A stretch of 64,000 nt of DNA from Candidatus Acetothermia bacterium JdFR-48 (GTDB lineage: Bacteria; Bipolaricaulota; Bipolaricaulia; Bipolaricaulales; Bipolaricaulaceae), in contig MTNJ01000036.1 of assembly GCA_002011425.1 (NCBI GenBank), positions 1 to 64,000 on the forward strand, read 5' to 3'. Of the stretch, positions 53,920 to 63,055 are shown one piece after another. A model generated the notes under the pieces. It searched no databases, was not told where the DNA came from, and was given only the letters and a program-made list of their open reading frames with translations. The translations under genes were made by a program, and so were the position numbers. Position 1 is the stretch's first letter. Each line of letters starts with the position of its first letter.

Positions 53920-54564
53920 TCAGGATTTCCTCGCCTCATTCACGGCCTGAATCAGGCGCTCTGCCCTCTCGGTGAGGACTTCATATTTCCCTACGGCAAT
54001 GGCCTCTTTGTCTACGAGCCAGCCACCGGCGCAGACCATGGCGGCGCCGGCACGGATGAAGTCGGCGGCGTTGTCGGCAGTGATCCCGCCGGTGGGGACC
54101 AGGGGAATCTGGGGAAGGGGGCCATGGATGGCCTTTATGTAACCGGGACCGAGGACGCTGGCGGGGAACACCTTCACCATGTCGGCCCCGGCTTCCCAAC
54201 AGGTCAGGATCTCGGTGGGGGTCATAGCCCCGGGGATAACGGGGACCCCGTATCGATGGGCAACCTCGATCACGTCCAGCTTCACCGTGGGGGTCACGAG
54301 GAATTGGGCGCCGGCGAGGATGGCTTGGCGGGCGGTGATGGCATCGAGCACGGTGCCCGCGCCCATGACGACGTCGGAGAGGTGTGTTCTGGACTCCTCG
54401 ATAGCCTGCAACGCCCCCGGGGTGGTCATGGTGATCTCCAGGCAGTTAAGTCCCCCCTTCTGCAGGGCACTGGCTATTCGCAAGAGATCGCCTGAACTCT
54501 GCACCCGTATGATTCCCAGCACTCCGGCCCCAGTCAGTTTGTGAAGAGTAGCCCCTTTTCTCAC
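53920..54564 (-). CDS. eda: KDPG / KHG aldolase
   Basis: A 214-residue class I aldolase. Glu43 (CLEITMTTPGA) and the Schiff-base Lys131 (DMVKVFPAS) are present, with PTGGITADNAADF for phosphate binding. It splits 2-keto-3-deoxy-6-phosphogluconate to pyruvate and glyceraldehyde-3-phosphate. GTG 54564 has AAAGGGGG at good spacing and gives a standard N-terminus; earlier ATGs overlap the kinase gene. It is the last gene of the sugar operon and the natural partner of the KDG kinase beyond the IS region. Confidence 0.92.
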   Translation of the reverse strand: MRKGATLHKLTGAGVLGIIRVQSSGDLLRIASALQKGGLNCLEITMTTPGALQAIEESRTHLSDVVMGAGTVLDAITARQAILAGAQFLVTPTVKLDVIEVAHRYGVPVIPGAMTPTEILTCWEAGADMVKVFPASVLGPGYIKAIHGPLPQIPLVPTGGITADNAADFIRAGAAMVCAGGWLVDKEAIAVGKYEVLTERAERLIQAVNEARKS

Positions 54565-54575
54565 TTTTCCCCCTT

Positions 54576-55505
54576 TCAGCATGGCTGAATGTAGATTCTC
54601 TTTAGCCAAAAAGGGACCCTCTCAAAATCGCATTCGAGCACGCTCTCTTTTTCCATTAGGGCTGCGGCCAGAGAGAGTCCCCACCGCAAGGAGTCCATTA
54701 TCCCCCAACTTCTAGCCAGCCCTAAGGCCAAACCAGCCACAATTGCGTCGCCCGCTCCCGCAGTGCTTTTGGGATCAAGGGGGGGTGGGGAAGCATACCA
54801 TGCTCTCCCTTCACCGAACGCTACCAATCCCTGAACCCCCAGCGAAATAACTACCCAGGAGATCCCTATTCGGTGGAGCTCTTCAGCTACAATCAATGCA
54901 TCCTCTTTTGCAATGATCTCCCTACCCCAAAGTTCACTAGCCTCATGACGATTTGGCTTAACAGCCGTAGGCTGGGCTTTCACCGCTTCACGTAAAGGGG
55001 GGCCACTGGTGTCGAGAACGCAGGGAACATCTTCTCTTCTAGCTGCCCTGATCAGCTCACTGTAAAGTTTGGAACTGCAACCTTGAGGGAGGCTTCCCCC
55101 AAGGACTAGACAAGTGCTGAGTGGCAGACGCTCGGATACTAGAAGGAGCAACTTCTTTTCATGCTCTTTCCTCACCTCCAATCCGGGAGCGGTGATCGTG
55201 CTCTGCCAACCTCCCGAGAGATCCTTCAGTACTACATTTATGCGCGCTGTGCCTCGCGCCTCTACGAACTCCGTCTCTATTCCACGGTAGCCCAAAATCC
55301 TGTTCACCTCTTGCCCCACGATTCCCCTAGAAAAACCAGTGAGCCAAACTGGCGCACCAAGACCTGCCAACATATAAGCCGCGACAAGTCCCTTTCCTCC
55401 CAATCCCCACTTGGCTTTTGTAGCTCTTACGGTAGCATCTCTACGGAGGTCATTGAAGAAGAGCATATAGTCCAGGCCAACGTTGGGATTAACCACGATA
55501 ATCAT
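54576..55505 (-). CDS. PfkB-family sugar kinase
   Basis: A 309-residue kinase related to 1-phosphofructokinase and tagatose-6-phosphate kinase: NPNVGLDYMLFF at the start, GGKGLVAAYMLAGLG, VKPNRHEASELWG and STAGAGDAIVAGLALGL with the catalytic Asp. It phosphorylates a sugar or sugar phosphate; which one is unclear. It starts in an ATGA overlap with the aldolase gene, so it may phosphorylate a substrate or product of that aldolase. Confidence 0.85.
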   Translation of the reverse strand: MIIVVNPNVGLDYMLFFNDLRRDATVRATKAKWGLGGKGLVAAYMLAGLGAPVWLTGFSRGIVGQEVNRILGYRGIETEFVEARGTARINVVLKDLSGGWQSTITAPGLEVRKEHEKKLLLLVSERLPLSTCLVLGGSLPQGCSSKLYSELIRAARREDVPCVLDTSGPPLREAVKAQPTAVKPNRHEASELWGREIIAKEDALIVAEELHRIGISWVVISLGVQGLVAFGEGRAWYASPPPLDPKSTAGAGDAIVAGLALGLARSWGIMDSLRWGLSLAAALMEKESVLECDFERVPFWLKRIYIQPC

Positions 55506-56128
55506 TGGCCAAAATTTTCCAAACGGTGTAGTTTAGAATACAAACTGATCCTTGCGCTCGTCTCTACGCGCTCCAATATATCGTATGCCTCGTCGAGATC
55601 CCTTCCAACACATACCACACCGTGGGAGGGTATGAGTACGGCCATTCTGCACTTAACCCCTCTTTCTTTCTGGGCCAATAAGGACTTTACCACCGCATCG
55701 GCTAACTCTTGGGAGTGGGCCGGTGCAGGTTCGGTCAGAGGGACACCTCCCAATTTATAGGTATATTCCGCTGTAACCGGAATGGGCGTCCCTGTACAGG
55801 CGAACACCATGCTGTAAAATGGATGAGCATGAATTACGGCTCCTGCTTCAGGGAATGTTTCATAAATGGCAAAATGCATCCTCGCTTCCCGGGAGAGTTC
55901 GCGGTAACGACTGAGCGCTTTTTTTGTATAAAAGTCTACTATTACAATATCTCTTGGGTCAAGGTGCCAACGGTGACGTGAGCCCGTGCAGCGAGGCGTT
56001 ATGTAAATCAAATCTTCCATACGTAGAGATATGTTCCCTCCAGCTGCATCTGAAAGGCGATGCAACCAGATATCGTCAGCAATGGCAATGATCCATTGCC
56101 TTGGATCCTTTACTTTTCTTTTTCTCAT
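55502..56128 (-). CDS. Class II aldolase / epimerase (FucA-AraD family)
   Basis: A 208-residue zinc enzyme: Glu81 (SREARMH), His100 and His102 (VIHAHPF) and a third His in IPSHGVV match the fuculose-phosphate aldolase site. Family members split L-fuculose-1-phosphate or rhamnulose-1-phosphate to dihydroxyacetone phosphate and lactaldehyde, or epimerise L-ribulose-5-phosphate. An aldehyde dehydrogenase and an aldo/keto reductase in the operon fit an aldehyde product. The start overlaps the aldo/keto reductase stop (ATGA). Confidence 0.85.
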   Translation of the reverse strand: MRKRKVKDPRQWIIAIADDIWLHRLSDAAGGNISLRMEDLIYITPRCTGSRHRWHLDPRDIVIVDFYTKKALSRYRELSREARMHFAIYETFPEAGAVIHAHPFYSMVFACTGTPIPVTAEYTYKLGGVPLTEPAPAHSQELADAVVKSLLAQKERGVKCRMAVLIPSHGVVCVGRDLDEAYDILERVETSARISLYSKLHRLENFGQ

Positions 56129-57126
56129 CTTCTCCTCGCGTATCGTTGCAGAAAACTATAAGGATAAGGGAGTTGAGGAGTGCTGACTTCATTAAGCCTT
56201 CTCATCTCCTCGTCTGTGAGGGACCATCCCACGGATCCGAGGTTGTCTTCGAGCTGCTTCGTGGTGCGGGCACCGAAGATGGGTACGATGTTCCTCGACT
56301 TTCGCAGAACCCAATTGAGGGCCACCTGGGCGGGAGTCTTGCCCCGCTCTTCGGCAATCTCGATCAGGGTATCGATTATGTCCCAGGTTTTCTCCCGCAC
56401 CCGCTGCTCGGGGAGGTCCTCGAAGCGGTCGCGGCGACCTCCTCGGGAATCAGTGGGAATGGGAGCATCACGACGGTACTTCCCGGTGAGCCAACCCCCG
56501 GCCAAGGGCGACCAGGCAAGGAACCCGACACCTTCCTCTTCACACATGGGGATCAATTCCCACTCGGGGGAACGAACGAGGAGACTGTATTCCGCTTGGA
56601 GACTCGCGATTCCACCCCACCCGTACATCCGGCAGAGCATGATTGCCTTCATAAGGTGCGAGGGGGCGAAATTCGAGGTCCCTAGATAGCAGATCTTCCC
56701 GGCCTTGAGGAGGTCGTCCAGGGCCCTGAGGGTCTCTTCAAGGGGGGTGGCGCCGTCGTAGCAATGAAGTTGGTAAACATCGATGTAGTCTGTCTGAAGC
56801 CTTCGGAGGCTTCTCTCCACCGCCTCCAGGATGTGTTTCCGGGAGAGTCCAGTGTCATTGGGACCCTCGCCCGTTGGGAAGTAAGTTTTGGTGGCGATGA
56901 CGAGCAAGGAGCGGCGGCCGTGCTTCTTGATCCATTTGCCGAATATCCTCTCCGATTCGCCCTTATTGTAGCTGTCGGCGGTGTCGAAGAAGTTGCCACC
57001 GGCGTCCACAAACCTATCCAGCATCCTGAAAGCCTCGGCCTCATCGGTCACCCAGCCGAAGGTTTGGGTCCCCAGACACAGTTCCGATACTCTAAGCCCC
57101 GACCTGCCGAGGTATCTATACTCCAT
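56125..57126 (-). CDS. Aldo/keto reductase
   Basis: A 333-residue NADPH-dependent (alpha/beta)8 oxidoreductase. Catalytic Asp48, Tyr53 and Lys80 (FFDTADSY, ATK) and a His in YQLHCYD are present; IFGARTTKQLEDNL binds the cofactor phosphate. It resembles the YghZ/Gpr group that reduces small aldehydes such as glyceraldehyde or lactaldehyde. Position suggests it handles the aldehyde from the class II aldolase or acts as a sugar dehydrogenase. Confidence 0.88.
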   Translation of the reverse strand: MEYRYLGRSGLRVSELCLGTQTFGWVTDEAEAFRMLDRFVDAGGNFFDTADSYNKGESERIFGKWIKKHGRRSLLVIATKTYFPTGEGPNDTGLSRKHILEAVERSLRRLQTDYIDVYQLHCYDGATPLEETLRALDDLLKAGKICYLGTSNFAPSHLMKAIMLCRMYGWGGIASLQAEYSLLVRSPEWELIPMCEEEGVGFLAWSPLAGGWLTGKYRRDAPIPTDSRGGRRDRFEDLPEQRVREKTWDIIDTLIEIAEERGKTPAQVALNWVLRKSRNIVPIFGARTTKQLEDNLGSVGWSLTDEEMRRLNEVSTPQLPYPYSFLQRYARRR

Positions 57127-57137
57127 CCGGCCTCCTT

Positions 57138-57683
57138 TCAGGAGCGTACCTCGGGACCTTCCTCCCCCGCGATCACCCGGAGCCCGAAGCCCTCCTGTCT
57201 CGCCCTCTCATAGTCATGGCCTGCCTGGGCTGGGTATACAGCAAAGAAGACGAGAGGACTTAGGCCAGTATTCACCATCCTGTGGGCACAACCCGGCGGG
57301 ATGTGGGCCACCGAACCACTCTGGACAGGCAACGCACGAGGCCCCTTTTCGTCTTTGATGAGGAGGAATCCCCTTCCCGTGAGCACAAGATAGACCTCGG
57401 CGCAGTTCAGGTCTCGGTGGTAGTGCCCCTTGGTCATGTAATACTCGTCCCCCACCTTCCCAGGATAGAGCACGGTAGTGGACCAAACGAGTTCCCCAGT
57501 TTGCTCAGGAACCCCCTCTACCTCGTAGACCTCGTAGATCAGAGGATCACCTTCCTTAAGTAGTTTTACAACAGCGTCCCGAACCTCAAAGGCCTCGGCC
57601 ATATCGCTCAGCCTGCGTTTCCAATATCGCGCTCCCTCGATGATTCCCGTGGAGAAGTCAAGCTGCAGCACCTTTCCCCTCAT
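57138..57683 (-). CDS. Cupin-type glucose-6-phosphate isomerase
   Basis: A 181-residue cupin of the archaeal PGI family: metal ligands His87, His89, Glu96 and His134 (TKGHYHRDLNCAEVY, then GCAHRMVN), nearly the numbering of the Pyrococcus enzyme. It interconverts glucose- and fructose-6-phosphate. This form is common in Euryarchaeota and rare in Bacteria, so lateral transfer is plausible. ATG 57683 is preferred because GGGAG lies five bases before it and it overlaps the dehydrogenase stop (ATGA). Confidence 0.85.
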   Translation of the reverse strand: MRGKVLQLDFSTGIIEGARYWKRRLSDMAEAFEVRDAVVKLLKEGDPLIYEVYEVEGVPEQTGELVWSTTVLYPGKVGDEYYMTKGHYHRDLNCAEVYLVLTGRGFLLIKDEKGPRALPVQSGSVAHIPPGCAHRMVNTGLSPLVFFAVYPAQAGHDYERARQEGFGLRVIAGEEGPEVRS

Positions 57684-59107
57684 TTCAACTCCCATTTGAT
57701 CCGAATGTGCTTGAGTAAGAGGAATTCCTCCAAAGCGTGTTCCGAGAGTTCGAACCCCAGACCACTTTCCTTCCAGCCGGCATAGGGATGCTCCACTTCG
57801 CCTCCGATCACGTTGTTGATACCCACCGTACCGTGCTCAAGCTCGTCCGCGAGCCGGATGGCGAGACCAAGGTCGCGGGTGTACACGTATGCCACAAGGC
57901 CGTAACGGAGGCCGTTCGCAAGGTGCAGAGCCTCATCCAGGGAATCCACCGCCATAATCGGTGCCACCGGCCCAAAGGTCTCCTCTTGCATGCTGATCAT
58001 CCCGTGGTCCACGTTCGCGAGTACTGTAGGCTCGAAGAAGAACCCTTTCTCGAAACCTTCAGGGACTTTACCCCCATACACGACCTCGGCTCCTTTGGAG
58101 ACGGCGTCCTCGATGTGAGAGACAACCCGCTTCCGTGCCCCTTCATCCACCATGGGACCGAGGTCCGGGTCTTCGAGCCCCGGGCCAATGGTGAGTCTCG
58201 CCGTGCGCTCGACGAACATTCGCACGAATTCCTTATATACCGAACGCTCCACGTAAATTCGGTTTATACTATTACAAACCTGGCCCATATTACGGAAGCA
58301 ACGGTAGACCCCTCCCTCCACCGCGGCTTCAAGATCGGCGTCCGCCGCGACGATCAGGGGACAGTGCCCTCCAAGCTCCAAGGTGAGCCGCTTTATTCCC
58401 TCGGCGGCCTCACGCATGAGGACCTTCCCGGTCTCCGTCTCCCCGGTAAAAGCGATCTTGGCAATCACGGGATGACGCACTAGGGCCATACCCACATCGC
58501 TTCCACGCCCGTGGATGAGGTTCACAACTCCTCCAGGGACTCCGGCTTCGACCAGACATTTGACGAATTCGGTTACCGCCAGGGGGGTCTTACTGGAAGG
58601 CTTTATGACCACGGTACATCCAGCGGCCAGGGCGGGGGCCACCTTCCAGGCTGTGAGGAGCAACGGATAGTTCCAGGGTGAAATTACCGCTACCGGCCCG
58701 ATCGGATAACGTTTCATGAAGTTCAGGGTTCCAGATCTATTCGGCGCCCGCCATTCCCCCACTGGGAGATCCGCACAGCGAGAGAAGAACCTGAGAGCTC
58801 CAGCTGCGGCCTTTATTTCTCCTTTGGATTCCTTTAACGGCTTTCCTTGTTCTCGGGTCAAGAGCATCGCAATATCTTCGGTCCTTTTTTCCAATTCCTC
58901 GGCGGCACGGCTGAGGAACTCGCTTCTCACCTTCGGAAGGCTCCGTGACCAACTGCGGAAGGCATCGGCTGCGGCCTTGCAGGCCGAGTCCACTTCTCGT
59001 TCCGAAGCCTTTGGAACCTCGGCGAAAAATTCCTCAGTAGCCGGGTCCTGGATTTTGATGATGCCTTCAGTTCCCCCCTCAAGCCATCTGTCACGTATCA
59101 GCATCAT
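57680..59107 (-). CDS. NAD(P)-dependent aldehyde dehydrogenase
   Basis: A 475-residue ALDH: general base Glu244 (LTLELGGHCP), catalytic Cys278 (NMGQVCNS), NAD motif FTGETETGK (about 220-228) and SPWNYPLLLTAWK. It is closest in style to succinate-semialdehyde, lactaldehyde and glycolaldehyde dehydrogenases. In this operon lactaldehyde, glyceraldehyde or a sugar aldehyde are candidate substrates. Confidence 0.92.
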   Translation of the reverse strand: MMLIRDRWLEGGTEGIIKIQDPATEEFFAEVPKASEREVDSACKAAADAFRSWSRSLPKVRSEFLSRAAEELEKRTEDIAMLLTREQGKPLKESKGEIKAAAGALRFFSRCADLPVGEWRAPNRSGTLNFMKRYPIGPVAVISPWNYPLLLTAWKVAPALAAGCTVVIKPSSKTPLAVTEFVKCLVEAGVPGGVVNLIHGRGSDVGMALVRHPVIAKIAFTGETETGKVLMREAAEGIKRLTLELGGHCPLIVAADADLEAAVEGGVYRCFRNMGQVCNSINRIYVERSVYKEFVRMFVERTARLTIGPGLEDPDLGPMVDEGARKRVVSHIEDAVSKGAEVVYGGKVPEGFEKGFFFEPTVLANVDHGMISMQEETFGPVAPIMAVDSLDEALHLANGLRYGLVAYVYTRDLGLAIRLADELEHGTVGINNVIGGEVEHPYAGWKESGLGFELSEHALEEFLLLKHIRIKWELK

Positions 59108-59113
59108 CCCCCA

Positions 59114-59695
59114 TCACCCCGAAAGAAGCCCGATGATCGCGCGGCAAAACTCCGGCAGGTCGTCCGGAACCCGACTGGTCACGATCTTCCCGTCTACTAC
59201 CACCGGGGCGTCCACATACTCGGCTCCTGCGTTTATGAGGTCGTCCTTGACGGCGAGGTAGGCGGTCATCTTCCGACCCTTGGCCAGACCCGCGGATATC
59301 AGGACCTGGGGACCATGACAGATCGCGGCCACAACTCGCCCATGATCGATGTAATACCGTACTAGCTCTAGCACTTTAGGGTTAATCCGCAGGGCATCCG
59401 GCGAGAAACCGCCCGGAATCACCAACGCGTCCATTTCCTTCACCTCTGGATCGTCCGGCTTAACTAATGAGAATCTCTTCCCCTCTACGTGAACTAATGG
59501 GGGAACAGTGGTCCCAAATCTGCCAGTAACGTACTTATTGGGGAGGGCTGGACGGGTGTGAAGGCCTTCTTTAAGGGCTAAAATGAAGCAGCGAGCTCCT
59601 TCTTCGCTCAACCGAAGGAGTGGATACCAAAGTTCTATATCCTCGAATTCATGAGCCACCACGAAGAGAGCACGCTTACCTTCAATTTTCCCCAT
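59114..59695 (-). CDS. DJ-1/PfpI family protein
   Basis: A 193-residue DJ-1/PfpI protein with the nucleophile Cys126-His127 (AAICHGPQ) and the conserved early Glu in HEFEDIELWYP. Members act as glyoxalase III/deglycases or as peptidases. With sugar-splitting genes around it, detoxifying glyoxals formed from triose or keto sugars is a reasonable guess. ATG 59695 has AGGAGG upstream and lies within the end of the kinase gene. Confidence 0.88.
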   Translation of the reverse strand: MGKIEGKRALFVVAHEFEDIELWYPLLRLSEEGARCFILALKEGLHTRPALPNKYVTGRFGTTVPPLVHVEGKRFSLVKPDDPEVKEMDALVIPGGFSPDALRINPKVLELVRYYIDHGRVVAAICHGPQVLISAGLAKGRKMTAYLAVKDDLINAGAEYVDAPVVVDGKIVTSRVPDDLPEFCRAIIGLLSG

Positions 59696-61244
59696 TTACA
59701 CCTCCTTTCTTTGCCGCTTCCACGAGGAGATCGAAGACGGGTCTCAACGCCTCATAGGCGCTTAGGAATGGACCATAGAGGGCTTCATAAGCCCCCTTTT
59801 CGGGGCCGGGCTTTACTTTTTCAGAAAGCCCTACAAAACGTTCCGCCGCGGCTCGAAGGTCCTTTACAAACCCCACGCCTACGGCACCGACCATTGCTGC
59901 CCCCAAGGCCGTAGCCTCGAGAGGAGCAATGGTCACCGTAATGGGGACTCCAAGGGCATTGGCGAGGATTTGGACCCACAAGCGACTCTTCGCACCCCCG
60001 CCGATTATCCTCATCTCATCAAGTCTCACCTCGAGCTCTTTCAACGCGAGGTAAATGCTCTTGAGGTTCAGAGCTACTCCCTCGTAGACTGCCCGAAGTA
60101 AGTGGGCTCGTGTGTGTTTCCTCGTGATTCCTAGGAATACTCCGCGAGCATTTGGATTCCAATGGGGACTTCGTTCACCCATGATATAGGGGAGGAAAAT
60201 CAACCCTTCACTACCGGAGGGAATTCGTTCAGCTTCTCTCTCAAAAAGGTCATATGGACTCAAGTTCAGCCATTCGGCTAGATTCACCTCCAAGTCACCT
60301 AAAGCGTCTTTAACCCATTCCAAGGAACTTCCAGCATTGTGCATGGTACCATTAGGGGAGTAGAGTTGGGGATCCAAGTGAGGCCAGGTGAAGGTCCTCA
60401 TCTTAGGGTCGAGAACCGGGATTTCGCTCGCACCAGCAATCCAGGCGGAGGAACCGAGATAAATATGCCCGACTCCTGGCCATGTTACACCCGCCCCGGC
60501 CGTGGCGCACACCCCATCCCCACCGCCTATCACCACGGGGATGCCGGGGACAAGCCCTGTTTCTTCCACTATGTCCCTCTTAACCTCTCCTACAACCTCG
60601 GTGGATGCTCTGAGCTCCGGCAATACCTCTTCCAATATTCCGGTGGCAGATAACATTCTTTCGGCCCAACGTCTGCGTTTGATATCCAGGAGGCCGGTAC
60701 CACAAGCATCTGAGTAATCGGTGACCCACTGCCCGGTCAGCTTGTGGACAATGAAGTCCTTTGCCTGGATGAATTTATACGTCCGCCGGCACACACCTGG
60801 TTCATGAGCCATAAGCCACATGATCTTAGGAGCTGAGTAAGCCGGTCCCACTCGGTGGCCTGTAATTTGGTAAATTTCTTCCAAACCAACCTTTTCCATG
60901 AGTTTTTGGGCTTCAATAGTTGCCCGCTGATCTGCCCAGATAATTGCCTTCCGGAGGGGGATCCCGTCCTGAGTTACCGGGAGACATCCCATCATCTGGC
61001 CCGAGAAACTGATCACAGCGATTTCTTGGGGGGCAATACTGAAACGGGACAAGACTTCCCGGTTGGCGGAACAAAAGGCCTGCCACCAATCATCCGGGTC
61101 CTGTTCCGCCCACATGGTAGAGGGGTATTCAGTGGGATAAGGGGAAAAGGCACTCCCTATCATATGTCCGGAACTTATGTCAAAGAGAACAGCCTTATCC
61201 CCTGTAGTCCCGAGATCGTGAGCCAAAACGTATCTTCTTTTCAT
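59682..61244 (-). CDS. FGGY-family carbohydrate kinase (xylulokinase-like)
   Basis: A 520-residue FGGY kinase: DLGTTGDKAVLFD at the N-terminus, ISFSGQMMGCLPV, the catalytic Asp in GGGDGVCATAGAG (about residue 242), and MGERSPHWNPNARGVFLG typical of xylulokinases. It phosphorylates a ketose (xylulose or similar), probably the sugar imported by the ABC system encoded next to it. The phosphorylated ketose would suit the class II aldolase downstream. Confidence 0.88.
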   Translation of the reverse strand: MKRRYVLAHDLGTTGDKAVLFDISSGHMIGSAFSPYPTEYPSTMWAEQDPDDWWQAFCSANREVLSRFSIAPQEIAVISFSGQMMGCLPVTQDGIPLRKAIIWADQRATIEAQKLMEKVGLEEIYQITGHRVGPAYSAPKIMWLMAHEPGVCRRTYKFIQAKDFIVHKLTGQWVTDYSDACGTGLLDIKRRRWAERMLSATGILEEVLPELRASTEVVGEVKRDIVEETGLVPGIPVVIGGGDGVCATAGAGVTWPGVGHIYLGSSAWIAGASEIPVLDPKMRTFTWPHLDPQLYSPNGTMHNAGSSLEWVKDALGDLEVNLAEWLNLSPYDLFEREAERIPSGSEGLIFLPYIMGERSPHWNPNARGVFLGITRKHTRAHLLRAVYEGVALNLKSIYLALKELEVRLDEMRIIGGGAKSRLWVQILANALGVPITVTIAPLEATALGAAMVGAVGVGFVKDLRAAAERFVGLSEKVKPGPEKGAYEALYGPFLSAYEALRPVFDLLVEAAKKGGVNGEN

Positions 61245-61253
61245 CTCTTCACC

Positions 61254-62096
61254 TCACTTGCCGATAGGTATAAGCCCTTTGACGAAGTAGCGTTGGAGTC
61301 CCAAAGTAATTGCAATGGGAGGAAGTACCGCTAAAGTCGAAAGGGCGGAAATGTCCCACCATTGAGGCCCCCGTTGAAAGTGCTGCATTGCTATGAGGAT
61401 GGGCATTGTCTGAGCTCGGGAATAAGTGAGGATCAATGCCATGAGGAACTCATTCCATGCGAAGACAAAACAAAGGAGAAAAGTTGCAGAAAGGCTCGGT
61501 AAAACCATGGGGACCACTACCCGAAAGAAGGCCTGAGCCCTTGAAGCCCCGTCCACTAGAGCTGCCTCTTCGATACTCTGGGGAATCTGAGAGAGGAAAT
61601 TGGCCATGATCCATACTGCTAGAGGCAGATTGAATGCTATGTACACGAGGATGAGCCCGAAGTGGGTATCAAGTAAGTTAGTGACTCGAAACATAAGGAA
61701 GACTGCAAGGGCCGTGATAATTGGGGGCATCATTCGCTGGGAAACGATCCATAGGAGAATGTCATCATTATTCATAGGACCAAAGCGGAATTTATATCGT
61801 GTAAGGGCGTAGGCGGACATAGAACCAAAGAGGCTGGCAAAAAAGGAACTAATGCCAGCCACGATGAGACTATTTACGAATGGCGTGATTAACTCCCTAC
61901 GTTCTATGGTGAATATTCTCACCCACCACTTTGTCGTAGGTTTGAAATCTACCCACGGCAGGTACTTGGGTCCGAGGAAGACGTCGAGCTTCTCCTTGAA
62001 CGAAGTCGTGACCATCCAAAAGATCGGGAACAGCACTATCACCGTCCAAGTGACCAAGATCAGATAGGTAATGAAGTTCAGTAGTTTGCTCTTCAA
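61254..62096 (-). CDS. Carbohydrate ABC transporter permease (MalG type)
   Basis: A 280-residue inner-membrane permease with six helices and the EAA loop EEAALVDGASRAQAFFRVVV near residue 185. It forms the channel with the MalF-type subunit encoded four bases upstream. The gene lies nine bases before the FGGY kinase, linking uptake to phosphorylation. Confidence 0.93.
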   Translation of the reverse strand: MKSKLLNFITYLILVTWTVIVLFPIFWMVTTSFKEKLDVFLGPKYLPWVDFKPTTKWWVRIFTIERRELITPFVNSLIVAGISSFFASLFGSMSAYALTRYKFRFGPMNNDDILLWIVSQRMMPPIITALAVFLMFRVTNLLDTHFGLILVYIAFNLPLAVWIMANFLSQIPQSIEEAALVDGASRAQAFFRVVVPMVLPSLSATFLLCFVFAWNEFLMALILTYSRAQTMPILIAMQHFQRGPQWWDISALSTLAVLPPIAITLGLQRYFVKGLIPIGK

Positions 62097-62099
62097 CTC

Positions 62100-62999
62100 T
62101 TACTCCAGAGAAATTCGACGGGCCTTCCGGGTGAGGAAGAAGAAGAGCACAGAGGAAAATAAGACTACGAAGAATAGGCTAAAGGAAATCGTGGCGCCAT
62201 AGGCAAGATCGAAAGCCCTTAGACCCACACTATACCCATAAAGCGTCAAGCTTTCCGTTACCAACCCGGGTCCGCCACCGGTCATGATGTAAATAATGTC
62301 AATAATTTTGAACGCTTCCACTGAGCGAAGAAAGATCGCGGCAATCGAAGCTGGAGCAAGCAGCGGAAAGATCACGTAAATAAAGACCTTCCATCCCGAA
62401 GCTCCGTCTACCTTGGCCGCTTCGATGTAATCCCTAGGAATCCCTTGGAGGCCAGCGAGCAAGATCAGGATCATGAACGGTGTCCACTGCCAGATATCCG
62501 TAAGAACGATTGAGTACATCGCAACATTGGGGTCACTTAGCCAGCCCACAGTCCCGAATCCAAGGCGACGGAGAAAATCGTTGAAGGGACCGCGGGTGTC
62601 GTTCAGCATCATTCGCCACATGTATCCCACGGCAATGGGGGCGAGCATCATGGGGAGGAGAAAAGTCACCCTGAAGAATGTTCTTCCCTTTATCCGGCGG
62701 TTTAGGAGCATAGCGAGAAGCAGTCCTAAGAGATACTCACAAAAAACCGATAAACTTACGATCTTCAATGTCACTACGAGGGCGTTCCAGAAGCGGGCAT
62801 CGTAGACAAGCCTACCCCAGTTCTTGATTCCAATTAGGGTTATCTTAAGGGCTCCACCCTCAAAAGAAACCTTCCCAAAGGCCATAGCCAAAGTAAATAG
62901 GAAAGGGAAGATCGTCAAAAGGAGCAAAATCAAGATAGTCGGCGTCAAAAAAAGCCGTCCCTGCCACTGCGCCACCCTGCCGCTTCTGCGTTTTTTCAT
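62100..62999 (-). CDS. Carbohydrate ABC transporter permease (MalF/UgpA type)
   Basis: A 299-residue permease with about six helices, a basic N-terminus and the EAA loop YIEAAKVDGASGWKVFIYV near residue 195. It is the partner of the MalG-type subunit. No ATPase gene lies in this window; CUT1 systems often borrow a shared MsmX/MalK-like ATPase. Confidence 0.93.
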   Translation of the reverse strand: MKKRRSGRVAQWQGRLFLTPTILILLLLTIFPFLFTLAMAFGKVSFEGGALKITLIGIKNWGRLVYDARFWNALVVTLKIVSLSVFCEYLLGLLLAMLLNRRIKGRTFFRVTFLLPMMLAPIAVGYMWRMMLNDTRGPFNDFLRRLGFGTVGWLSDPNVAMYSIVLTDIWQWTPFMILILLAGLQGIPRDYIEAAKVDGASGWKVFIYVIFPLLAPASIAAIFLRSVEAFKIIDIIYIMTGGGPGLVTESLTLYGYSVGLRAFDLAYGATISFSLFFVVLFSSVLFFFLTRKARRISLE

Positions 63000-63010
63000 A
63001 GAGTAGCAAA

Positions 63011-63039
63011 TAAGGGCCCCGGGAACCCCGGGGCCCTTA
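63011..63039 (-). terminator. Hairpin terminator between binding protein and permeases
   Basis: TAAGGGCCCCGGG-3-CCCGGGGCCCTTA is a perfect 13-bp stem, 17 bases after the binding-protein stop on the minus strand, followed by TTTGC, a short T tract. As in the peptide transporter locus, it would keep binding-protein mRNA in excess. Confidence 0.7.
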
Positions 63040-63055
63040 CCTTACATGCTACGCT

